Positions 44,107 through 53,175 of a DNA stretch of 64,000 nt are shown here, piece by piece; the stretch's first letter is position 1, and every line of letters begins with the position of its first letter. The position numbers were made by a program, and so were the translations under genes. The stretch lies in assembly GCF_030929615.1 (NCBI RefSeq), contig NZ_JAVFVU010000003.1, positions 1 through 64,000 of the forward strand, given 5' to 3'. Source of the DNA: Dyadobacter sp. LHD-138. GTDB lineage: Bacteria; Bacteroidota; Bacteroidia; Cytophagales; Spirosomataceae. The notes under the pieces were generated by a model that saw only the letters and a program-made list of their open reading frames with translations, did no database searches and was not told the origin of the DNA.

Positions 44107-44745
44107 ATGAGATCAATATGTATTACCTTAATGATTCTGGCTGGATTCTTTTTTTCCTCGTCAGCCACTTTCGCCCAGCGTAAGTTCGCATTTTCCGCTA
44201 TTGTAGCTCCGTTTTACGGGCATACCAAAACCTCAACAACCGTCATACTCCCCGATTATAACGGTAGCGGCACATTATCTCCCCAGGAGTTCAAATCAGA
44301 ATCATCACCGAAGGGTTATTGGATCGGCTTGAACGGAAGATATTCTCTTTCCAAAAAATGGTCCGCATCAACCGGATTGTGGTTCAGTCAGTCCAGATCA
44401 AAGACATCTGCTTCCCTTGGCCGGTCACATAATTTCTCCATTCCTGTCATGGTCAATTTTCAGACATCTGAAAGAAAATTATCGCCCTATTTTTCTGCAG
44501 GGGCATTATGGAATTTCGGCACGACAAGTCGTGTGGATATTCCTGACATGGGAACCGCTATTTTTAAATCCGATCGGAATACTTCACGGGTATCGCCCAT
44601 GGTCGGGGCAGGAGTAGTTTACCAATTTTCTCCGCATCTATCACTTATTGCACAGCCAACTTTCAGCTATGCAATCCCTCCTTCGGGTATTCACATGCGC
44701 GCTTATCGGCTAGGTTTTAATGCACAACTGATGTTTACACTGTAA
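44107..44745 (+). CDS. Small outer-membrane beta-barrel protein
   Basis: The 212-residue protein has a signal peptide (MRSICITLMILAGFFFSSSATFAQ) and alternating beta-strand sequence up to the C-terminal RLGFNAQLMFTL, which ends like a barrel strand. Typical paired strands are YWIGLNGRYSLSKKWSASTGLWFSQSRS, FSIPVMVNFQTSERKLSPYFSAGALWNFG and VSPMVGAGVVYQFSPHLSLIAQPTFSYAI. It resembles the OmpA-beta-barrel/porin-family proteins of Bacteroidota with about eight strands. No specific role is assignable, and its neighbours give no clear functional link. Confidence 0.75.
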   Translation: MRSICITLMILAGFFFSSSATFAQRKFAFSAIVAPFYGHTKTSTTVILPDYNGSGTLSPQEFKSESSPKGYWIGLNGRYSLSKKWSASTGLWFSQSRSKTSASLGRSHNFSIPVMVNFQTSERKLSPYFSAGALWNFGTTSRVDIPDMGTAIFKSDRNTSRVSPMVGAGVVYQFSPHLSLIAQPTFSYAIPPSGIHMRAYRLGFNAQLMFTL

Positions 44746-44790
44746 TTTATGATACGATAAGGTTTCAGGAAGACCTCTCGTACAAAACCT

Positions 44791-44812
44791 ACCAGCGCCT
44801 GGAAGCGCTGGT
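44791..44812. terminator. Terminator-like hairpin between convergent genes
   Basis: ACCAGCGC (44791-44798) and GCGCTGGT (44805-44812) form a perfect GC-rich 8-bp stem with a 6-nt loop, between the plus-strand outer-membrane gene (stop 44745) and the minus-strand reductase gene (stop 44867). No long T-run is present on either side. Confidence 0.5.
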
Positions 44813-44866
44813 GCTGGTCCCTGATACTCTCTAAAAGCATTTCATTATTTTTGAACATGGCCAATA

Positions 44867-45409
44867 CTAGTTCCCATCCTTTTTGATACTGTACCGGAGC
44901 GATACCAAACCTGTCGCATAGGTTTTGCTGTTTAAGAGTGTAAGCTGAATGCGGTCGTTGGATTGGCCAAACAATCGTCTGCCACCACCAAGCAGTATTG
45001 GATGCACGGATAGCCATAACTCGTCGACAAGACCTTCATTCATCAGCGCCTCGGTAAGAAAAGCCCCGCCGTATAGCCAGATATCTTTACCAGGTTGTTC
45101 CTTAATTTTGCGCGCTTCTGCCATCGCATCCTTTGAAATGAGGACAGCCCCTGTTTTTACGGATTTTAAAGTTGTAGAAAAAACGTATTCCGTCAATGGC
45201 GGCATACTCAAAATCGCTTCCCCGCTACTGCTTTCGGCAAATTGCTGTGCAACTTCATAACTTTTACGGCCAATGAAGATGGCATCAATTTCGGTAAAGA
45301 ACTCGTTCAAACCATAATCCTGATCCGTAAAACACCAGTCAAATTCTCCATTGGGGCCTTCAATGTATCCGTCTAATGTGATAGCCAGCCCTAAAATTAA
45401 TTTTCGCAT
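44867..45409 (-). CDS. Dihydrofolate reductase-family protein (RibD C-terminal-like)
   Basis: The 180-residue cytoplasmic protein matches the RibD-C/DHFR fold: MRKLILGLAITLDGYIEGPNGEFDWCF, the IDAIFIGRKSYEVAQQF helix, VLISKDAMAEARKIKEQPGKDIWLYGGAFLTEALMNEGLVDELWLSVHPILLGGGRRLF and a closing strand. Family members are NADPH-dependent reductases of pteridine- or pyrimidine-like substrates, and most Bacteroidota paralogs are uncharacterised. It follows the AraC-type gene by 64 bp on the same strand. AraC-DHFR pairs of this kind are common and suggest autoregulated expression. Confidence 0.87.
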   Translation of the reverse strand: MRKLILGLAITLDGYIEGPNGEFDWCFTDQDYGLNEFFTEIDAIFIGRKSYEVAQQFAESSSGEAILSMPPLTEYVFSTTLKSVKTGAVLISKDAMAEARKIKEQPGKDIWLYGGAFLTEALMNEGLVDELWLSVHPILLGGGRRLFGQSNDRIQLTLLNSKTYATGLVSLRYSIKKDGN

Positions 45410-45473
45410 GTTTTTGTTATTTTTAGGGCAAATCTAAACGTATTCCATTTGCCCGAATTGTACAAAACGGACA

Positions 45474-46256
45474 TCAGAATAAAATATGTTTCGCGGTTGC
45501 AACTTCGCCCGGCGGATGACCTGTGTATACCTTATAGTCACGTATAAAATGGGCCTGATCATAGTATCCGCTTAGGTAAGCGACTTCCGTCAGTGAGATC
45601 TGAGGATATTTTGTCAGATAGCGAAGTGAAGATACAAACCTGCAAACACCCAGGTATTCTTTTGGAGATAAGCCAATACTTTGCTGAAATCGTCTTGACA
45701 GCTGGCGCTGGCTAATGCCTGTTTCATGAACCAGCTTACCTACAGATATTTTGCCGCCAGAAAGCTGCGCCTGATTCAGGCAGTAGGCCACCTGCAAATC
45801 CTGTTTGCCCGTTGCCAATTGGCGCAGCAAAAATTCCTGTACCATAGCCACACGCGCTTCATTGTCAGAAAGGTTTGCCAGCTTCTCTTCAAGTTCCGAA
45901 GTCATTTCGTTCCATAAGCCGGAGAGATTTATTGTTGCATCCTTAAACAAATGCATCGGCCTGTGAAAAAATGGATAAGCCATTCCCGGATGAAAACAGA
46001 TAGCCAGACATCCCGAACCTTTACGCATCTGAACATCCACAGGGCGGCTCATGCGAAAAGAGATAATGCTGCGATTATAAAGCACCTTATCAATAACAGC
46101 CACCGGACCGCTGGTGTAGTTGAGAAACAATTCTACACAAGTATCGGGCAACACACGGATCTGATTCCAGTCTGCATCGCCGTCGCATTCCATGCAACAT
46201 ATTACCTTTACATAGGCTCGTAATTGTGGCTGAATATCATACAATTGAATCCGCAT
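45474..46256 (-). CDS. AraC-family transcriptional regulator
   Basis: The 260-residue protein has an N-terminal DUF6597-like sensory domain (1-150, MRIQLYDIQPQLRAYVKVICCMECDGD...VLPDTCVELFLNYTSG, FRMSRPVDVQMRKGSGCLAICFHPGM) and a C-terminal AraC double helix-turn-helix (about 165-255, ISVGKLVHETGISQRQLSRRFQQSIGLSPKEYLGVCRFVSSLRYL, ISLTEVAYLSGYYDQAHFIRDYKVYTGHPPGE). It probably controls the DHFR-family gene immediately downstream. It is transcribed divergently from the exopolysaccharide locus at 46489, with 232 bp between them. Confidence 0.88.
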   Translation of the reverse strand: MRIQLYDIQPQLRAYVKVICCMECDGDADWNQIRVLPDTCVELFLNYTSGPVAVIDKVLYNRSIISFRMSRPVDVQMRKGSGCLAICFHPGMAYPFFHRPMHLFKDATINLSGLWNEMTSELEEKLANLSDNEARVAMVQEFLLRQLATGKQDLQVAYCLNQAQLSGGKISVGKLVHETGISQRQLSRRFQQSIGLSPKEYLGVCRFVSSLRYLTKYPQISLTEVAYLSGYYDQAHFIRDYKVYTGHPPGEVATAKHILF

Positions 46257-46488
46257 AGGACAAAAATATGAAATGTTTCCAAAATCTACTGTGTAAAATA
46301 GCTACTCGCATCCAAAGGTCTGGTCGATGATTCGACTATTAAAAATGATACAGATAAAATAGCCAATGATATGATAGTGAACTTTTTTCAGGTTGCACAA
46401 TGATTTAAAATTGCACATCGGTTACTTTGACTGAAAAATCTTTCCTATTTTTAAAAAAGTTTTAACTTATATAAGCATCGTCCGTCTG

Positions 46489-47817
46489 GTGGTTTTTCGA
46501 ATCCAAGCTCTATTTTTTTTAAAATTATATTCTTTGCTATTGCTCACGATAGTATTCAGTGCTTGCAAAGACGGAGACAAAAGTTTCCGGAACGGTAAAG
46601 TACATATTGAGAAGCTTAACGGAAAATATACCGTCTACAGGGACGGAAAACCGTTTCAAATAAAAAGTGCCAGCGGCGATTCGCATTTCAAAACACTAAG
46701 CGACTGCGGTGGCAATACGATCAGAACCTGGGACACCACACACCTCGGTGCCATTCTGGATAGCGCCGCCCAAAACAACCTGACGGTTATCGCTGGCCTT
46801 CCGGTTGTTAATAACAATGATCATACATTTTACCCGAATCCTGCGAAAGTAAAATCCCAGCATCAGGCATTCACGGCAATCGTGAATAAATACAAAAATC
46901 ATCCTGCCCTGCTGATGTGGTGTGTGGGAAACGAGCTTGACTTCCCTTACCGGCTCTCATTTTATTCGTTCTATCAAGCCTTTAATGAGCTAACGGACAT
47001 GATTCACCGCGACGATCCGGATCATCCTGTGACAACCACCGTTCTTAATTTCAATACAAAATACATTTTCAATCTGACAATGCGCTGCGATGTTGATGTT
47101 ATTTCATTCAATATTTTCAGCAGGTTACCACAGCTTCGTGAAGAACTGAAAGATATCACATGGTTTTGGAGTGGCCCCTATATGTTGCTGGAATGGGGAA
47201 TTAATGGTCCCTGGAAGGACACCGAGCAAACGGCCTGGGGGGCCTATATTGAAGACACAAGCAAGAAAAAGGCTGAAATTTATAAAGAACGATATCAAAA
47301 AAATATGCCGTTCGACGATCCAAGGTTTCTTGGCGCATCGGTATTTTTCTGGGGAAACAAACAGGAAACAACACACACCTGGTTCAGCATTTTTGACGAA
47401 ACGGGTGCAGCTTCCGAAGCCGTTGGTACGATGCAATGGATATGGACCGGAAAAAAACCAGATGAGAAATACCCCGATATTCAATACATGCTTTTGAATG
47501 AAAAAGGTGCAAGGGACAATATCATTCTGAACACCAATGCGGCAGCCTCGGCGGAAGTGCTCTTGTTTAGCAATACTGAAAATATAAAAAAAATACGCTG
47601 GAACATTTTCCGGGAGGATTGGTACAAAAAAAATAATGAGAACAGTACGCAAAAACTTAAACCATTGAAAGACTTGATTCTGTCAGAAAATAGTTTGAAG
47701 ATCCGTTTTACCGCACCGTCCCAGGAAGGTCCGTATCGCCTTTTCGCGACCATTTATGATGAGAACGGGCATTTTGCTTCCTGTAATACACCATTCTATG
47801 TCGTGAGTGCCAAATGA
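46489..47817 (+). CDS. Lipoprotein glycoside hydrolase, GH2-like TIM barrel
   Basis: The 442-residue lipoprotein uses a GTG start at 46489 and has a lipobox ending at Cys26 (LLLTIVFSAC). A TIM barrel covers about 38-310, beginning VHIEKLNGKYTVYRDGKPFQIKSASGDSHF and resembling the GH2 catalytic domain. The acid/base motif is LLMWCVGNE (Glu149) and the probable nucleophile is in YMLLEWGINGPW (Glu235), so the enzyme looks active. A C-terminal beta domain (about 345-440) ends RLFATIYDENGHFASCNTPFY and resembles the tail of the next protein. Its stop overlaps the start of the GT2 fusion gene by 4 bp, which implies translational coupling. It could trim the polysaccharide made by that synthase. Confidence 0.8.
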   Translation: MVFRIQALFFLKLYSLLLLTIVFSACKDGDKSFRNGKVHIEKLNGKYTVYRDGKPFQIKSASGDSHFKTLSDCGGNTIRTWDTTHLGAILDSAAQNNLTVIAGLPVVNNNDHTFYPNPAKVKSQHQAFTAIVNKYKNHPALLMWCVGNELDFPYRLSFYSFYQAFNELTDMIHRDDPDHPVTTTVLNFNTKYIFNLTMRCDVDVISFNIFSRLPQLREELKDITWFWSGPYMLLEWGINGPWKDTEQTAWGAYIEDTSKKKAEIYKERYQKNMPFDDPRFLGASVFFWGNKQETTHTWFSIFDETGAASEAVGTMQWIWTGKKPDEKYPDIQYMLLNEKGARDNIILNTNAAASAEVLLFSNTENIKKIRWNIFREDWYKKNNENSTQKLKPLKDLILSENSLKIRFTAPSQEGPYRLFATIYDENGHFASCNTPFYVVSAK

Positions 47818-50800
47818 AAAAAACAATTACCGTAAAACCTCCCACGAAAACAGAACTCATAACGCTGCGCCTGATGATATTTCTTGGCCTGGTTTCGATG
47901 TGGTTTTTTCTGGATACCGTGTTGTCGCATGCTGTCAGAGGCAACGCGGTTTTGTATTGGATGCTGGTGACGACATTCGTTTTTGGCGGGTTGAAAATAC
48001 TGCATGAGTGGACGCACTATTTTTTTATCACGGTCCCCAAAACACCTCCGCTTACCAAAACTTATAGCGTCGATATTTTCACCACCTTCTGCGCGGGCGA
48101 GCCGATTCAGATGATTGAAGAAACATTAACGGCACTTCAGGCAATCACGTATCCCCATAAGACCTATCTCTGCGACGAAGCCGACGATCCTTACTTACGG
48201 GAATTATGCAAGCAGCTCGGGGTTTATCATGTCACGAGAACACTCAAAATTAATGCCAAAGCGGGTAATATCAACAATGCGCTGGGCCAGTCGGACGGAG
48301 AATTGTGTGTAGTGCTTGACCCGGATCACGTGCCCTTTCCCGACTTCCTCGACCCCATTGTATCTCATTTTAATAATCCTGAAGTTGGCTTTGTCCAGAT
48401 TGTGCAGGCCTATAAAAACCACAACGAAGGCCTGATCGCCAAAGGCGCTGCCCAGCAAACCTACCAGTTTTATGGGCCAATGATGATGACCATGAACAAG
48501 TACGGAACCGTTCAGGCGATCGGCGCCAATTGTACTTTCAGGCGAACGGCCCTTGAATCGATCGGCGGACACGCGGCCGGACTGGCGGAAGATATGCATA
48601 CGTCCATGCACCTTCATGCCAAAGGCTGGAAATCCGTTTATGTTCCCGCCGTACTGGCGCGGGGATTGGTTCCCTCTACCTTGTCGGCTTATTATCAGCA
48701 GCAATTGAAATGGTCGAGAGGCGTTTTTGATTTACTGGTCATTGCTTACCCAAAACTTTTTAAACAATTTACCTGGCAGCAGAAGCTTCATTATGCGTTT
48801 ATACCGCTGCATTATGTTTCAGGCCTCATATTTCTGATCAATTTTCTTATTCCCGTTATCGCTTTATTCTTCAACGAAAGTCCGGTATACCTCAACCTGT
48901 TTGAATTTGGACTGGTGTTATTACCACTTTCCGCCGCGATCATACTGATCCGGCATTACGTGCAGTGGTGGGTGATGGAGGACGAAGAAAGAGGGTTTCA
49001 CGTCGTCGGCGGGCTGTTGATGATCGGGACCTGGTGGATATTTATTACCGGCCTCGTTTATACAATCCTTCGCAAAAAAGTCCCTTACGTACCTACACCA
49101 AAGGAAGGAAATGAAGATACCAGCTGGATCCTTAACGTGCCCAACGCGGTCATCCTGATTTTATCCCTGACCGCGATTTCGTATGGACTGTCGACAGACT
49201 GGAATCCCTACAATCTGGCCATAGCCGGATTTGCCTCGATGAACTGCTTTTTTATGGTTTTTGTCATGGCGGCAAGTCGGCAGCATCACGTACAAAAATG
49301 GGGCTTACGATACAAGCTGCTAAGCGATTCAATGAAACGGATTCGCGAATTCAAAGGATATTTCTGGATTCTTCGCCGCCGTATTTATGCGGGAGTCCGA
49401 TCAATGGCCTTGCTGATCAGCACAATGCTATTGTGTACGCTGGTCTATTTTAATAATGCCGGAAATGACATTGAAAGTCCAAATTTAAAAGCTGCCGATA
49501 AAAATGCTCCTTTTTTATTGGGAACTCATCTGAACGAAAATAAAAATCCCGGCGATTTAACAAAAGATATCCGCGTATTTCAAACGAGCCAGAAGGTCGG
49601 ATTTGACCTTATAGCACTTGATTTACCCTGGGGAGAAAATCTGGAAAACCCATCGAATGCCCTTCAAAGTATGGATTCGATCTATGCCAACGGTTCCATA
49701 CCTTTGATCACGTGGCGTCTGGACAAAAATTTACATTCCCAATCGAAAAACTCAATTGAGACGGAAACCAATCTCGCCCGTCGCGTCATCGATGGGCAGC
49801 ACGATGCATATCTTACTATTTTTTCTGATCGGATCCGCTCGTTGAGACGGCCTGTTTACATTCGCTTTGAAACTGAATTGGCGAATAAGTCGCAGCCTGC
49901 CGAGTTTAAAGCAGCCTGGAAATATGTCTTTGATTTTCTTGAAAATCATGGCGTCTACAACCTAATCCGGGTATGGCAGGCGCCGCAAAACGAAAATTCG
50001 GAACACTATTTTCCCGGAAAACAATATGTTGACTGGATCGCAGTATCGTTACCCGGAGATTTTTTAAGGCAAAAATCGCTTGCCGGTTTGGGATTGCCCC
50101 TCATGATCGTGCAACCGGTTTCAACCAGCCCGGATAAATTCTGGCTAAGAAATACGCTGGCCGATGCGAAAAAAGTTTCCATTCCAATTGAGGGAATTGT
50201 TCTGTCCGGCGGCCCCATCGGCAGCATTTCAGGTGATGATTTAAGAAAATACTTAGGGCAAAAACCATTCAGCGACCGTGGCGAAACTCCGACGCTTTTG
50301 ACAAAAGCTCCCCTGGCTCAAAATCCGCCCACCAAAGAAAAGATCAAAGTCAGTTTTCAGCACGTTAAAGGAATCAATTACACCAAGGGGCAAGACTGGA
50401 CTAAAAGCCTGCGTGTTTTCACGAAAGACGAATTGACCAGTGATCTCGCAGAAATGAAAGCACTGGGGGTTAATACCCTTAAACATTATGGCCCCGGAAT
50501 TTACGACCGCAACATTTTAAAGTCTGCCAATGAGGCTGATATGAAAATTCATTACGGTTTTTGGATTCCTTCGGATATTGATTTCAGAAAAGATACGGAT
50601 CAACTTGACGAAATGACATCTGAAATTTTAAACACAATCAAGGATCATAAAGACGACAAAAACATAACGGCGTGGAATATTGGAAATCCGGTCATACAGG
50701 CGTTGCAAAACAACTACCGTAAACCTGAATTAATTTACCAGCAGGACGCTTACCTCTTGTGGCTCCGTGAACTTATTGACAACATAAAAAAAACAGATCC

Positions 50801-51485
50801 TAACCGGCCGGTAACCGTGGATGTAGCAGCAACGGATGACCTGCCTTACGTGGTAAAAAGGCTCAACGATATTGTACCTCAGATTGACGCTTTCGGATTG
50901 CTTGTGAAAGACCGGCCTGTTTCCGCTGCGCAGCTGAAAAAGTTAAATGTACCCTATTTCATAAGTTATACCGAAGTTGCGGATTATGAAAAATTGACCA
51001 ATACCCATGTCGGCGTATTCATATCAAACTGGCAGGATGAACAATTGACGGACAAGGTGCAACTGGACGGGATAAAAGACTTCACGGGCCGTAAAAAGCT
51101 GTCTTTCTTAAAGTTAAAAAACAAATGGAATACTACCGGGGCACTTCCGGGTGTTCCGCTTGTGAAAATACTGAAACCCGCGGCAGGTACATTTGCAGGA
51201 GCAGAACTTGTCTACAATGCTTTGGTCAGGAAAAATGGCCAATGGATGCTGGCAAGTTCATCGGCTTCCGGTCTTAAGTACGAATGGAAACTGATCCGGA
51301 CAGATGGATTCGGCAATCCGATTGCTTTAAATGAGGTTGGCAATGGCCCCCGTCTGACCTTGAAGATTCCAAAAAATGCCGCTCAATACCGGCTTCATCT
51401 CTATGTGATCAAAGACAAAACGATTATTGCCACCTGTAAATCGACGCTCAATACGCCACTCACCATGACAGAAAATATCGAATAA
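47814..51485 (+). CDS. GT2 polysaccharide synthase fused to two glycosidase-like modules
   Basis: The 1223-residue protein has two N-terminal membrane helices (about 18-66). A cellulose-synthase-type GT2 domain covers about 85-310, with CDEADD (Asp121), DPDH (Asp169, Asp171), a TED-like AED (259-260) and a QxxRW-like QQLKW (Q296-W300, Arg replaced by Lys). Five more helices follow to about 488 and a last helix near 529-547. The rest should be periplasmic. Residues 565-815 resemble a GH26-like barrel with the acid/base region RFETELA (Glu688), but the nucleophile strand reads IVLSGG instead of ITEFG. Residues 845-1065 form a GH2-like TIM module in which the acid/base motif is WNIGNP (Pro959 for Glu); ISYTEV (Glu1054) may keep the nucleophile. 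A beta domain ends the chain. No PilZ domain is visible. The polymer is unknown. Confidence 0.8.
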   Translation: MKKTITVKPPTKTELITLRLMIFLGLVSMWFFLDTVLSHAVRGNAVLYWMLVTTFVFGGLKILHEWTHYFFITVPKTPPLTKTYSVDIFTTFCAGEPIQMIEETLTALQAITYPHKTYLCDEADDPYLRELCKQLGVYHVTRTLKINAKAGNINNALGQSDGELCVVLDPDHVPFPDFLDPIVSHFNNPEVGFVQIVQAYKNHNEGLIAKGAAQQTYQFYGPMMMTMNKYGTVQAIGANCTFRRTALESIGGHAAGLAEDMHTSMHLHAKGWKSVYVPAVLARGLVPSTLSAYYQQQLKWSRGVFDLLVIAYPKLFKQFTWQQKLHYAFIPLHYVSGLIFLINFLIPVIALFFNESPVYLNLFEFGLVLLPLSAAIILIRHYVQWWVMEDEERGFHVVGGLLMIGTWWIFITGLVYTILRKKVPYVPTPKEGNEDTSWILNVPNAVILILSLTAISYGLSTDWNPYNLAIAGFASMNCFFMVFVMAASRQHHVQKWGLRYKLLSDSMKRIREFKGYFWILRRRIYAGVRSMALLISTMLLCTLVYFNNAGNDIESPNLKAADKNAPFLLGTHLNENKNPGDLTKDIRVFQTSQKVGFDLIALDLPWGENLENPSNALQSMDSIYANGSIPLITWRLDKNLHSQSKNSIETETNLARRVIDGQHDAYLTIFSDRIRSLRRPVYIRFETELANKSQPAEFKAAWKYVFDFLENHGVYNLIRVWQAPQNENSEHYFPGKQYVDWIAVSLPGDFLRQKSLAGLGLPLMIVQPVSTSPDKFWLRNTLADAKKVSIPIEGIVLSGGPIGSISGDDLRKYLGQKPFSDRGETPTLLTKAPLAQNPPTKEKIKVSFQHVKGINYTKGQDWTKSLRVFTKDELTSDLAEMKALGVNTLKHYGPGIYDRNILKSANEADMKIHYGFWIPSDIDFRKDTDQLDEMTSEILNTIKDHKDDKNITAWNIGNPVIQALQNNYRKPELIYQQDAYLLWLRELIDNIKKTDPNRPVTVDVAATDDLPYVVKRLNDIVPQIDAFGLLVKDRPVSAAQLKKLNVPYFISYTEVADYEKLTNTHVGVFISNWQDEQLTDKVQLDGIKDFTGRKKLSFLKLKNKWNTTGALPGVPLVKILKPAAGTFAGAELVYNALVRKNGQWMLASSSASGLKYEWKLIRTDGFGNPIALNEVGNGPRLTLKIPKNAAQYRLHLYVIKDKTIIATCKSTLNTPLTMTENIE

Positions 51486-51486
51486 A

Positions 51487-53175
51487 TTAATGCTTATCTA
51501 CGGTCAGCGTTTGGATAAAATGGTTGAACGTCTCCCTTTTGATACTCCAGTCCGGGGCGGGAATATCCCCCCAGACTTCGGGGTTATCAGCCAGGTTGAA
51601 GTAACAAACGCCCGCGATTTCCTTGTGGTTATTGATAACGCCAGCCGCATTTTCCATCCATCGCTTTTTGTAATCTTCCGGGCCTTTAACGCCGAATTCC
51701 GTTATAAAAACAGGCTTTCCTCCCAGGCGAATCCTGTTGAATTTTCGGTTATAAATGGTTTCGAAGGATTCCTGTTTTGTCGGATCCGTTATGTTTTTAT
51801 CCGGCAAGCCATAAATAGCAACGCTTACAAAATCCACCACGTCCTTGCCCGGCCACCACTCCATCGAACCACGGTCGCCTGCCGGCCCCCAGACTTTTTT
51901 AATATTGCCGCGATTCGACTTGTTGAAGTTCATGAAATAACGAAATGCTTTGATGTAAAGCACCGGATCTTGACTTTGCCACGCATACCGGTGAATCGGA
52001 ATCTCCATTTCATGGGCAAAACGGAGATAAACTGTTCTTTTTGAAGAAGCAAGAATGCGATATAATTCCTCGAATTCTTTATCATAAATACCCTGGATGG
52101 TGTTTTGCAATACGTTGGTATCCTTCCTTACTTTTTGGTCACGCCAGGGTTCAAAGCTTACAATGATATCGTGATCACGCTTGATGACTGCATCGAAATC
52201 CTTTTGAAATGTTCCCTCCTGGATATGCCGCAGGTCAATAAAAACATGTTCCGTCCGCACAGCGGGTGATGAAACCAGTAACAATTTAGGGTCATAAACA
52301 CCGATAACGGGCTTGGACACTAAAGAAGGCAGTCTTCCCGACTCATCCATTTCGGCCGTGCCGTAAATCGTCGGTGCATCATTTTTCATTTCCATTAGAG
52401 CCCTCGCAATGGCTGTTTTCGATAAAGGGTTCTGTTTTTCAGCCCCCAGGATCAAAACGGGTTTATTCATAAATCTGACCCGGTGTATTTTCCTTTTTAT
52501 CGAGGTTTTCAAATCGCGTTCGATTGGATATGCCATTGCCAAGCCCTCTGATTTGCTATTTAATGTCACACTCACCAAATCCACGGCTTCCTTACCCGGC
52601 CAATATTCCTCTGTACCCGGATAACCTGCAGGGCCCCAAACGATACTGACATTGGGGGAGTATTTTTTACAAACACCGGAAAAGTGTTTAAATGCTTCGA
52701 TATAATTATCGGGAGACTGATACTGCCATTCATAAAGCTTAACCGGCACTTCCATTTCCGGGTTCCACCGGACAAATACATGCTGCTGATGACGCGCAAT
52801 TACCGCACCAAACAATTTCAAAATTTCATCAAATTCGCCCTTCGCGACTTCCTTCAACACAAAGTCCTTCGAGCCGGACTGCATTTTAATCGTGATCATA
52901 ACGTCGTGCAGGGAAGCCATCGCAGCTGCCAGTTTTTGCAGTGTGTCGTGGTTAGCTGATTTATCCAGCGTAATGCAAACATGCGCCAATGAATCCACGG
53001 AATAATTTGATAACTTACCGGAACGGTCAAATATCCCCAGAACAGGTTCTTTAAAATCATGATCAACAGCACTTTGCCCTGTATTATCTACTAAAAGAAA
53101 ATCTCTGGCTTTGAAAACAATCAGGCCGAGTATGATCAGTCCTCCAATGAAAAATAAGCGTTTTTTGTAATTCAT
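51487..53175 (-). CDS. Membrane-anchored tandem GH26-like protein
   Basis: The 562-residue protein has an N-terminal signal anchor (5-22) and two copies of a GH26 (beta-mannanase-like) barrel at about 45-290 and 290-555. In the second copy both catalytic positions are intact: RFAHEM with Glu389 and ITEFGVKG with Glu493, next to NIKKVWGPAGDRGSMEWWPGKDVVDFVSVAIYG. The first copy keeps RWNPEM (Glu140) and SIVWGPAGYPGTEEYWPGKEAVDLVSV, but its nucleophile strand reads PVLILGAE, so it is probably inactive or altered. The same module occurs in the GT2 fusion encoded on the other strand, whose stop codon lies 1 bp away. It probably acts in the periplasm on the polymer made by that synthase. Confidence 0.8.
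   Translation of the reverse strand: MNYKKRLFFIGGLIILGLIVFKARDFLLVDNTGQSAVDHDFKEPVLGIFDRSGKLSNYSVDSLAHVCITLDKSANHDTLQKLAAAMASLHDVMITIKMQSGSKDFVLKEVAKGEFDEILKLFGAVIARHQQHVFVRWNPEMEVPVKLYEWQYQSPDNYIEAFKHFSGVCKKYSPNVSIVWGPAGYPGTEEYWPGKEAVDLVSVTLNSKSEGLAMAYPIERDLKTSIKRKIHRVRFMNKPVLILGAEKQNPLSKTAIARALMEMKNDAPTIYGTAEMDESGRLPSLVSKPVIGVYDPKLLLVSSPAVRTEHVFIDLRHIQEGTFQKDFDAVIKRDHDIIVSFEPWRDQKVRKDTNVLQNTIQGIYDKEFEELYRILASSKRTVYLRFAHEMEIPIHRYAWQSQDPVLYIKAFRYFMNFNKSNRGNIKKVWGPAGDRGSMEWWPGKDVVDFVSVAIYGLPDKNITDPTKQESFETIYNRKFNRIRLGGKPVFITEFGVKGPEDYKKRWMENAAGVINNHKEIAGVCYFNLADNPEVWGDIPAPDWSIKRETFNHFIQTLTVDKH

Noticed and set aside
44672..44690. A CCTTCGGG-like stretch resembling the REP hairpin
   Set aside because: It lies inside the outer-membrane protein gene with no surrounding repeat similarity, so it is a coincidence.
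44703..45017. Minus-strand frame of 104 codons between the outer-membrane gene and the reductase, with a protein-like central stretch
   Set aside because: It overlaps the 3' part of the reductase gene and the terminator-like hairpin at 44791-44812. I found no supporting family features.
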